This document shows positions 40,813-47,507 of a DNA stretch of 64,000 nucleotides, one piece after another. The number at the start of each line of letters is the position of its first letter. Positions within the stretch are counted from its first letter, which is position 1. The stretch is from the NCBI GenBank assembly GCA_023228125.1, contig JALOBT010000009.1, forward strand, positions 4,032-68,031, given 5' to 3'. The notes below the pieces were generated by a model, which worked only from the letters and a program-made list of their open reading frames with translations, made no database searches and was not told the DNA's origin. Position numbers and translations under genes: made by a program. Source of the DNA: Candidatus Cloacimonadota bacterium. Lineage in GTDB: Bacteria; Cloacimonadota; Cloacimonadia; Cloacimonadales; Cloacimonadaceae.

Positions 40813-41703
40813 TTAAAGCGAAACTTTCCGAAGTCTGGCACTCATTATAGTGCCTGAGTTTGTGTTGCTACTGATGAGCAGTTTACCCTTCATTTGCCCC
40901 AGATAATCAATACATAAGCCGATGCCAAAACCGGTTACAATCCCGGCAGAGTCATTTTTCTGTTTGTTAACCGATAACAACGCAGCAACTTCAGATTTTG
41001 ACATACCGGAGCCATGATCGCAAAAATCAACATAAATGTGCTTTTCATCTTCACGGATGATGATCTTAATCTCAGAATCGCAAGGCGAAAACTTCAGCGC
41101 ATTGTGCAGCAGGTTTCTGAATACGACCTGCAGGAAGGATGATTCTGCCAGCACGGCTTTGTCTTTATCGTCTGGAAGAATAACCTGGATATTTTTAAGA
41201 TTGGCCATGTTTTTGTATAGCGAAACAGCGCTCTTCAACATGGGCATAAGGTCCACTTCAGCAAGAATCAGTTTTACTCCCGGCTGGCTGTTTTTGATCC
41301 AGAACAAAATATCATTGATGATCGCGATGGAGTTATCTGTGGAAACAGACATCTGTCCATGCAGCTCCGCTACTTCAGACTCGCTGAAGGAACCTGCAAT
41401 AATCATCTTAATTGCCTGAGAAACGGACGATATGGGGCCTCTGATATCGTGCGCAATCACCGATACCAGTCCACTCAGAAAGCTCACGTTCTTCTGCATC
41501 TGAATATTGGCAGCATTGAGTTGTTTGGATTTTTGCGAGACAATCCGGTTCTTCTTGCTCAGTTCGATATTGCTCAGGCGGTAATTTTCCGCATGCTGCT
41601 CTGTTTTCTTGCGGTAGAAATCAGCTTCGGATTGGGCCAGCATCAGCTTGGACTTCAAACTAACGGCTGTTTGGAGTTCAAGCCGGCTTGATAAACTATG
41701 CAT
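40813..41703 (-). CDS. Sensor histidine kinase, apparently 5'-truncated
   Basis: The 296-residue frame has a coiled coil (about 20-75), a HisKA H-box VIAHDIRGP with His85, an N-box RNLLHNALKFSP, a G1 box DHGSGM and a G2 box GFGIGLCIDYLG, so the catalytic core is complete. There is no sensor, transmembrane or receiver domain. The first codons (LELQTAVSLKSKL) are encoded by copies of a TTGGACTTCAAAC repeat, the ATG lies inside an inverted-repeat element and has no ribosome-binding site. The original N-terminus, possibly TPR repeats as in the gene at 42672, seems to have been lost or replaced. It may be a pseudogene. Confidence 0.75.
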   Translation of the reverse strand: MHSLSSRLELQTAVSLKSKLMLAQSEADFYRKKTEQHAENYRLSNIELSKKNRIVSQKSKQLNAANIQMQKNVSFLSGLVSVIAHDIRGPISSVSQAIKMIIAGSFSESEVAELHGQMSVSTDNSIAIINDILFWIKNSQPGVKLILAEVDLMPMLKSAVSLYKNMANLKNIQVILPDDKDKAVLAESSFLQVVFRNLLHNALKFSPCDSEIKIIIREDEKHIYVDFCDHGSGMSKSEVAALLSVNKQKNDSAGIVTGFGIGLCIDYLGQMKGKLLISSNTNSGTIMSARLRKVSL

Positions 41704-41770
41704 TTACAGTTAATTATACTGCCGGCTTGGACTTCAAACAGCAGGAGCAGTGGCTTGGACTTCAAACAGC
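41648..41770. repeat. Cluster of GGACTTCAAAC inverted and direct repeats at the kinase 5' end
   Basis: Three direct copies of CTTGGACTTCAAAC (41648, 41726, 41755) are mixed with the inverted copy at 41669-41682. A 71-bp element (41669-41739) has 19-bp arms GTTTGGAGTTCAAGCCGGC / GCCGGCTTGGACTTCAAAC with two mismatches. AACAGCAGGAGCAGTG recurs at about 41737 and 41863. Confidence 0.7.
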
Positions 41771-41783
41771 ACTGCAGTTCCAT

Positions 41784-41849
41784 ATGAAGTCCAAAGAGCC
41801 CCAAAATAATTGGATATTTCGAAACCAGGAAAGGCTCTTTGAACTCCAT
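41784..41849. repeat. 66-bp inverted-repeat element of the GGACTTCAA family
   Basis: The arms ATGAAGTCCAAAGAGCC / GGCTCTTTGAACTCCAT (one mismatch) match the 68-bp element arms except that AGAGCC replaces AGTGCC on one side and GGCTCT replaces GGCACT on the other, a compensatory pair. The centre is unrelated. Confidence 0.65.
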
Positions 41850-41890
41850 ACGGAAGGAATCAAACAGCAGGAGCAGTGCAAAGTTTGGAT

Positions 41891-41940
41891 ACGCACCAGC
41901 TGAAGCTGATGGAACGGCCGGATAAATCCAGCGTTACGAT
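41891..41940. repeat. Composite multi-hairpin repeat, partial copy 4
   Basis: Only the right end is present (CACCAGCTGAAGCTGAT...GCGTTACG). The variable hairpin reads GGAT-AA-ATCC (41920-41929), against GTCT/AGAC and GGCT/AGCC in the other copies. Confidence 0.65.
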
Positions 41941-42079
41941 GCGTTACGATGCTCTTGTGCACCAAGATATCGAAGTAAAAGTGAATGTTCCTGGGTCGTT
42001 AGATAGTCGTTAGATAGTGGATGGTTTATCATGCAAATCCTATATGTGTTTGATCCCTTCTCCCTCTTTCCAAGGCGTC

Positions 42080-42152
42080 GATCATGTCTTTATCTACCGT
42101 TAATCAAGCGTTAAGAGTTAACGCTTGATTAACGGTAGATTAAGATATGATC
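42080..42152. repeat. 73-bp near-perfect palindrome
   Basis: 35-bp arms with two mismatches (the inner 22 bp perfect, TCTACCGTTAATCAAGCG...) flank the 3-base centre GAG. Such a hairpin would be very stable as RNA or as single-stranded DNA. No T-run follows. Confidence 0.85.
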
Positions 42153-42252
42153 AAGTGCCTCAAATGAGTAAGGAGGAGCCCAGAATGCTGGTTTATCCGG
42201 GGGATGAAAAAGTGGATGAAAAAGTTGGGGATGAAAAAGGCTCTCTTTGTCG

Positions 42253-42320
42253 CTTGAAGTCCAAAGTGCCGCTAAGCTTATGGTAAATTGATAGTTATCT
42301 TAGGCACTTTGAACTCCAAG
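42253..42320 (-). repeat. 68-bp element with 18-bp terminal inverted repeats, copy 2
   Basis: This is the reverse complement of 10784-10851 with one base difference. Both copies lie in intergenic DNA. Confidence 0.8.
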
Positions 42321-42364
42321 GCTCACACGATCCGCCCGATCTGTGTTCTATCATCATCATAATT

Positions 42365-42500
42365 CATATGCAGGGCTTGGGTTTTCGCCTTGGGTTTTCG
42401 CCCAAAACCCCTACAACCCATATATGCAGGACTTGGGCTTGGGTTTTCGCCTTGGGTTTTCGCCCAAAACCCCTACAACCCACATAGGCAGGGCTTGGGG
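42365..42500 (+). repeat. Tandem repeat with GGGTTTTCGCCC motif
   Basis: Two units (42365-42420 and 42421-42482) plus a partial third each contain one or two CTTGGGTTTTCGC modules, then CCAAAACCCCTACAACCCA. GGGTTTT-CGCCC-AAAACCC can form a hairpin in each unit. The second unit is 6 bases longer. Confidence 0.8.
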
Positions 42501-42671
42501 AGAGGAATTGAACGGTCTCAAAAGCGCTGTCCTGCGCTATGGGAAAATATTACTTGACTTCAATCAGCTTAAATAGAATTGTATCTTTAAGTGATAATAA
42601 GACTAATAGAATAGCAAGCAGAAGCCCAAGGGAGTGAAGATGATTCAAGCTTATTCGAGCAAGGACCGATC

Positions 42672-44930
42672 ATGAGTTCTGGCGAATCTAAATTTAGTTT
42701 ATACCAGCTTATCTTAAATCAAGTGCTGAACTTTTACCGCAAGGGAAAGTTAGACGAAGCAGAGCAGAGTCTGGGGCAAATGCGGGATATTATCGGAGCT
42801 TCTCAGCATCCTGAGGACTTGGGATTCTTATGCTATCTGGAGTTTTATCGCTCTTTTTGTGCCCAGGATTACCCTCCGGCTTTGCTGGCTCTGGATCAAG
42901 CTGAACTTCACTTCGACAAACTGGATTCCCCCTCCAGATCAGTTTTAATCCGGCATTACCGGGCTTTTACCTATTTCAGCATGAAAGAGTATGAAGAGGC
43001 TGCCACGCTATACCGGCTGGCCTTGGATAACATGGATGAAAGCGTGGATATTAGCACCCGCTGCTCTGTGCTGAACAATCTCGGCGAATGCTATACATAT
43101 CTGGGAAAATTCCATCTGGCTCTGGAGTATTGCTATAGGGCCATGAAGCTCAGGGTGGAGCATGAGCTGCCTGGGATAGGATCTTCCTGCTACAATCTGG
43201 CTATCATATATACTGAATTGCAGGAATACGAGCGGAGTATCGAGTTTGGCAACCAGGCCCTGGAGCTGTTCAGGAAAGACCCTGATACGCGGAATTTGGC
43301 CAAAATCTTGAACGTTCTGGGCATTGCCTACGCCTCTATCGGAGATTATGCGCAGGGTTTACTCTGTTTCAAGGAATCCTTGCAAATCCGGGAAGAGAAC
43401 CAGGAGAATACGGCTGTTGCTCTGGTCTTGAATGGAATCGGCAACCTGCATTATCAACAGGAAGATTATGCCAATGCCCTGCTATATCACAAAAGAGCTC
43501 TTGAGATCAGGCAAACACTCAGTGATAGCGACTATGTTGCCAGCTCCCTGCTCAATCTGGGCAAGACCAGTCTAAAGCTTGCGCAGCCGCAGGAGGCGAT
43601 GCACTATCTTCAGCAGACGCTGGCTTGCGAGATCAAGCGTCCAGTGATACTTGCCGATGTCTATCACTATCTATCCAAAGCCTTTGCTGCTTTGGGAGAC
43701 GCGCCGCAAGCGCTGGACTATCAGAACGAATATCTGAGCCAAATCAAGACGCTGTGGGAAGAAGAAAAATCAGCCAACCTGGCCGAAATGAAAACCAAAT
43801 TGGAGCTCGATAAACGTGAACAAGAGCTTAAGCATATCCGCATAAAGAACATCGCCCTGGAAGAAAAGAACCTGCTGATCGAAAGTCAAAAAGCCGCTCT
43901 GGAAACTACCCTGGCAGACCTGCACAAGAGTGAGCTGAAGCTGTCCTTTGTAAAAAAGGAATTGTCTCAGCATATCGATTTCAACCGGATTGTAGGGGTG
44001 AGCGAGGCGATGAAGAATATCCTGGAACTCATGCAAAAGGTAGCCTATACAGACGATACCTCCGTCTTGATCACCGGCGAAAGCGGCACGGGAAAAGAGC
44101 TGGTGGCGCGTGGCATCCACGAGATGAGTTCACGTAAAAGCCATTATTTCTATGCCGTGAATGCCTCTGCGGTATCATCCACCCTGTTTGAAAGCGAATT
44201 CTTTGGGCACGAGAAAGGAGCTTTTACCGGCGCAGATTCCATGAAGCCAGGCTGGTTTGAAGTCGCCAATAACGGCACCCTATTTCTGGACGAAATCGGT
44301 AATATGCCAGTTGATCAGCAAATCAAGCTGCTGCGCGCTTTGGATGGCAGGAATATCATCCGCGTAGGTGCAAAAAGGGAAATAGCCGTGAATATCAGGG
44401 TGATCTCGGCTACGAATGTAAACCTGGCGGAATTGATCGAACAAAAAGCTTTCCGTTCCGATTTGTATCACCGCCTGGCCGTATTCGTGATCAATATCCC
44501 TCCCCTGCGAGAACGCAAAGAAGATATTCCAGTGCTTACAGAGCACTTCGTGCGCGCTTATCAGCAAAAGCTCAAGAAGAAGGTCCTGCGCATTGATCCT
44601 GAGGTATATAGCACGCTCTCCCGCTACCATTTTCCGGGTAATGTAAGGGAACTGGCCAATATGGTGGAAAAAGGCATGATCATGTGCGATAGCCAATGTC
44701 TGCAGCTCAAGCACTTTACCTTGCATGATGACAAAGCCGAGGCAATTGTAGCAGATTCCGCTATCTACCCCTTGCGGGAGCTGGAAAAGACCATGCTGAT
44801 CAAAGCCCTGCTGAGCACTGGATTCAATCAGGCAAAAGCAGCAAGCCTTTTGGGAATCTCCGCCAAAGGTGTGGAGCGCCGGGTCCATAAATTCAAAATC
44901 AAGAAAGGAGATTACATCATCGGTTCCTAA
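42672..44930 (+). CDS. TPR-containing sigma-54-dependent transcriptional activator
   Basis: This 752-residue protein has an N-terminal array of tetratricopeptide repeats (about 1-370, e.g. ALEYCYRAMKLRVEHELPG, NALLYHKRALEIRQTLSDSDYVASSLLNLG), a coiled coil (about 370-430), a sigma-54 AAA+ domain with Walker A GESGTGKE (about 469), the sigma-54-contacting GAFTGA (about 515), Walker B LFLDEIG and an arginine-finger region FRSDLYHRL, and a C-terminal HTH (about 720-745, NQAKAASLLGISAKGVERRV). There is no phospho-receiver domain, so the TPR part is likely the sensor or partner-binding region. The start follows AAGGA. A sigma-54 promoter lies 274 bases downstream. Confidence 0.95.
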   Translation: MSSGESKFSLYQLILNQVLNFYRKGKLDEAEQSLGQMRDIIGASQHPEDLGFLCYLEFYRSFCAQDYPPALLALDQAELHFDKLDSPSRSVLIRHYRAFTYFSMKEYEEAATLYRLALDNMDESVDISTRCSVLNNLGECYTYLGKFHLALEYCYRAMKLRVEHELPGIGSSCYNLAIIYTELQEYERSIEFGNQALELFRKDPDTRNLAKILNVLGIAYASIGDYAQGLLCFKESLQIREENQENTAVALVLNGIGNLHYQQEDYANALLYHKRALEIRQTLSDSDYVASSLLNLGKTSLKLAQPQEAMHYLQQTLACEIKRPVILADVYHYLSKAFAALGDAPQALDYQNEYLSQIKTLWEEEKSANLAEMKTKLELDKREQELKHIRIKNIALEEKNLLIESQKAALETTLADLHKSELKLSFVKKELSQHIDFNRIVGVSEAMKNILELMQKVAYTDDTSVLITGESGTGKELVARGIHEMSSRKSHYFYAVNASAVSSTLFESEFFGHEKGAFTGADSMKPGWFEVANNGTLFLDEIGNMPVDQQIKLLRALDGRNIIRVGAKREIAVNIRVISATNVNLAELIEQKAFRSDLYHRLAVFVINIPPLRERKEDIPVLTEHFVRAYQQKLKKKVLRIDPEVYSTLSRYHFPGNVRELANMVEKGMIMCDSQCLQLKHFTLHDDKAEAIVADSAIYPLRELEKTMLIKALLSTGFNQAKAASLLGISAKGVERRVHKFKIKKGDYIIGS

Positions 44931-45241
44931 AAAAGGACGATTCCGTCGCTAAGCCTTAGTTTGCCAATTTCTTGCCAAACTATTTTGCCTCTGCAACACA
45001 CAGCTCTTCAATTACTTATTAGAATTTGATAAAAATAGTTTTGTAAGCCGGCCCTCTGCTCTCCATTTCTAAAGCCCCTGAAATACCGCAAAAATAAGCA
45101 TAATCGACGCAACAAGACGATTTCGTCGCTATTTATTAGCTTTTCCCCCGATAATATCCACAGCCTCAAGAGCTAATCATCTGCTAAACTTGCCTTTATC
45201 TCTTTGGCACAGTAATTGCGATCTGATAGGGCAAGGAGCCA
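44931..45241. other. Intergenic region with short hairpins and the sigma-54 promoter
   Basis: Two related short hairpins (GACGATTCCGTCGCT at 44936-44950, GACGATTTCGTCGCT at 45116-45130) flank A/T-rich DNA. The region ends with the promoter at 45204-45219. It could hold binding sites for the upstream activator; no clear enhancer-type inverted repeat beyond the hairpins was recognised. Confidence 0.6.
45204..45219 (+). promoter_or_regulatory. Sigma-54 (RpoN) promoter
   Basis: TTGGCAC-N5-TTGC (-24 GG and -12 GC separated by 10 bases) matches the sigma-54 consensus at every key position. The expected start site is about 45231, immediately before the AAGGAG ribosome-binding site of the next gene. 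Confidence 0.8.
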
Positions 45242-45244
45242 ATG

Positions 45245-45592
45245 ATGAAATTACTTATTATTCACCCAGAGCGATTGACAGAGGAAGACATAGCCCAGTT
45301 TGGCGCAATGACAGACACGAGCGTGCATTTGGCCGTGAGTCTGAGCGATGCCAAAAGGTTGATCTCGATAGGCATCATAGATGTGATAGCCACTATGTTA
45401 GACTCGAAACAAGAGTTTGATTTCTTCACCAAGTCATTTGATAGCCAGCAGTTATCCAAGTGGGTAATCGGACTGGCGGATGAGGATACCCTGTCTCTAA
45501 GCTATGGTTCAAATGTGCATTTGGTGAATTCAATCCCTTCATTGATCAACACAGTGAAGCAGTTCACGATGAAGACGGATTGGGCACAATGA
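45245..45592 (+). CDS. Small receiver-like (pseudo-REC) protein
   Basis: The 115-residue product (MKLLIIHPERLTEEDIAQFG..., VSLSDAKRLISIGIIDVIATML, WVIGLADED, HLVNSIPSLINTVKQF) has the length and alternating strand-helix pattern of a CheY-like receiver, but acidic pocket and phospho-Asp positions are not evident, so a degenerate receiver or similar alpha/beta fold is inferred. ATG 45245 is favoured over the adjacent ATG at 45242 by spacing from AAGGAG. It is the first gene after the sigma-54 promoter. Confidence 0.65.
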   Translation: MKLLIIHPERLTEEDIAQFGAMTDTSVHLAVSLSDAKRLISIGIIDVIATMLDSKQEFDFFTKSFDSQQLSKWVIGLADEDTLSLSYGSNVHLVNSIPSLINTVKQFTMKTDWAQ

Positions 45593-45651
45593 CTTGCCGC
45601 AATCATCAATTCAAACAAAAACAAATAAAGAAGGAGAACAAAACCATAGTT

Positions 45652-45825
45652 ATGCCACACAAGCCGTTGACTTACCCACTTTCTATCTTTTATGCACGGA
45701 TGCTGCATAGCCTTCCGCAAAACTTGGAAGCTATCGGCCACATCGTTTTGTGTTTTTCGTTATCTTACGCTACTGACCTGAGCAGGCCAGGGCATCTGCT
45801 CTATATCAACCCTATAAAAACATAA
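45652..45825 (+). CDS. Doubtful 57-residue ORF
   Basis: An AAGGAG at 45631-45636 lies 15 bases before this ATG, too far for normal initiation. The product begins MPHKPLTYPLSIFYARML and has a short hydrophobic middle part. No family is recognised; it may be non-coding spacer between the receiver-like and secreted-protein genes. Confidence 0.15.
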   Translation: MPHKPLTYPLSIFYARMLHSLPQNLEAIGHIVLCFSLSYATDLSRPGHLLYINPIKT

Positions 45826-45835
45826 GGAGAATCTT

Positions 45836-47113
45836 ATGAAACACAATACTACTACCTTAGTTCTTGCCGTACTAATCATGAGCTTGTTTTCAAGTTTATG
45901 GGCCCTTGAAATCACCGTTGGCTCGGGTGAAACAACCTCTACCTCTCATCTTCCGATCTACGCCTGGGACGAGTATTCATATTCTCAACAGATTTACCCT
46001 GCAGCCTGGATTGGCAGCGCAATCGAAATTACTAAAATCAGATTCTACTGGGTGTCAGGAACGACCGAAAATAGCAACGACTGGACTATATACATGGGCA
46101 ATACCTCTCAAGCAGGCTATTCTGTCCTTGTAGGCTGGATTCCTGTCACATCTATGACCCAGGTTTTCAGTGGCAACCTCAGTCTGCCCTCTGCAGAAGG
46201 ATGGTGGGAGATTACCCTTGATGACGCTTTTTTGTATAACGGCACAGATAATCTGGTGATCGCTATCGACGAAAACAGTGCCGGTAATTGTTCCACTCCC
46301 CCGGGAGCCGAATGGCGCAGCTACGGAACAGATATACCCGATGGGGGAAAGGGGCCATCTGAAGCTAAGAGCAGCATCTACTACGCTAATGATGGGCTTG
46401 AGAACAATCCAGATCCTGCCAACCCACCCTCAGTATTCGATGAGATGATAACTATCACTAATGTAATCAATCAGATTATCCTGGTAGATTCGGATGATAC
46501 TCTCCCAGTTGAATTGTCTTCTTTTACCGCGGTAGCTACCCAGCAGAATTATGTCAAGCTGGATTGGGTCACTCAGACCGAATCAAGCATGTGCGGATAT
46601 TACGTTTACCGCAGCGAAAGCAATGTGCTGGAAACCGCCTTGCAGGTAAGTCTCCTGATTCCAGCTACTAATACATCAAGTGAGTGCAAATATAGCTATC
46701 TGGATACCGAGGTGAACGAAGGCACCTGGTATTATTGGCTACAAAGCATCGAATACACGGGAGAATCCAATTACTACGGGCATATCTTCGTAAGTATCGA
46801 AAGTGGTGATGAAGATACAAGCCCAGACCTGGTGCTTGTTACTTCCATTAACAAGATTTTCCCAAACCCCTTTAATCCTGTAACTACGATCAACTATGAA
46901 CTGAGAAAGGTAGAGACTGTCAATATCAGTATCTACAATGTGAAGGGAGAAAAAGTGAAAGTGCTGCTCTCGGAGGAGAAACAGCCAGGTAGCTATCATA
47001 TTGTCTGGAATGGCGATGATGCCAACGGCAGAACTCTGGCTTCGGGGACATATATCATCCTGATGAACGCCGGAGATATCCGCTCCAGCAAAAGAGCCAT
47101 GCTGATGAAATAG
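45836..47113 (+). CDS. Secreted T9SS-sorted protein with IGSGT-type beta-sandwich module
   Basis: The 425-residue product has a signal peptide (LVLAVLIMSLFSSLWA). Residues about 24-215 form a module starting ITVGSGETTSTSHLPIYAWDE with SYSQQIYPAAWIG, IYMGNTSQ, MTQVFSGNL and NLVIAIDEN, also present in the giant proteins at 47-64 kb. A fibronectin-like segment starting VELSSFTAVATQQNYVKLDW follows (about 222-320). The sorting domain has IFPNPFNPVTTINYEL and ends GTYIILMNAGDIRSSKRAMLMK. The start follows AAGGAG. A terminator follows at 47128-47155. Confidence 0.9.
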   Translation: MKHNTTTLVLAVLIMSLFSSLWALEITVGSGETTSTSHLPIYAWDEYSYSQQIYPAAWIGSAIEITKIRFYWVSGTTENSNDWTIYMGNTSQAGYSVLVGWIPVTSMTQVFSGNLSLPSAEGWWEITLDDAFLYNGTDNLVIAIDENSAGNCSTPPGAEWRSYGTDIPDGGKGPSEAKSSIYYANDGLENNPDPANPPSVFDEMITITNVINQIILVDSDDTLPVELSSFTAVATQQNYVKLDWVTQTESSMCGYYVYRSESNVLETALQVSLLIPATNTSSECKYSYLDTEVNEGTWYYWLQSIEYTGESNYYGHIFVSIESGDEDTSPDLVLVTSINKIFPNPFNPVTTINYELRKVETVNISIYNVKGEKVKVLLSEEKQPGSYHIVWNGDDANGRTLASGTYIILMNAGDIRSSKRAMLMK

Positions 47114-47127
47114 GCTCTTCATAATAA

Positions 47128-47160
47128 GCAAAACCCCGGTCAAAGCCGGGGTTTTGTATT
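47128..47160 (+). terminator. Rho-independent terminator after the 45836 gene
   Basis: An 11-bp perfect stem CAAAACCCCGG / CCGGGGTTTTG with a 6-base loop is followed by TATTTTATT, 14 bases past the stop. Confidence 0.85.
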
Positions 47161-47237
47161 TTATTGGGGCAGATATTGAAGCTCAGAGCTAATGCCTTGC
47201 CTTTCGATCAGGAGAAATTATGCTCTTTATCTGTTCC

Positions 47238-47482
47238 CAAGCTCAATTTGCCGAAAAGCCGCGGCAAAAAGGAGAACAGGCTTGAAAAAGGGAGCACCTT
47301 TCGTGCTCTGCAGACGAGAGGTCTGCAATCCAGTAGCCATCGTCTCTTCTTCGGTGTTCTCGGTGGTAAAAAGAATCCGTGTCAATTTGTCTAATCCGCA
47401 CAATCCGTGTGACTATTCTTTTGTTTACTGCACGCACCAGCTAAAGCTGATTGAGCGGCCGGCTAAAGCCAGCGTTACGGAC
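47238..47482. repeat. Composite multi-hairpin intergenic repeat, copy 2
   Basis: This copy has GCTCAATTTGCCGAAAAGCC, GAGCAC/GTGCTC, GCAGAC/GTCTGC, about four 9-bp ATCCG units, CAGCT/AGCTG and the variable hairpin GGCT-AA-AGCC (47461-47470). It fills the gap between the terminator and the giant gene; the small frames across it are not genes. Confidence 0.75.
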
Positions 47483-47507
47483 TGCGGCGGATAGTCTGCC
47501 ATCTGCT

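Larger units (their letters stand above)
41704..42671. other. Repeat-rich gap between divergent regulator genes
   Basis: This 968-base gap has no convincing gene. From left to right it holds GGACTTCAA elements, a fragment of the composite repeat (41891-41940), a 73-bp palindrome (42080-42152), the second 68-bp element (42253-42320), a degenerate 9-bp motif (about 42328-42350), a tandem repeat (42365-42500) and a GCGCAGGAC remnant (about 42517-42535). Confidence 0.7.

Noticed and set aside
42365..42500. Possible CRISPR array
   Set aside because: The tandem units adjoin without unique spacers, the units differ in length, and no cas genes are near.
47192..47494. Plus-strand frames in the composite repeat (also 4158-4703, 51255-51503) giving similar small proteins
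   Set aside because: The similarity is due to the DNA repeat itself; frames appear on both strands, and the changes follow stem pairing, not codons.
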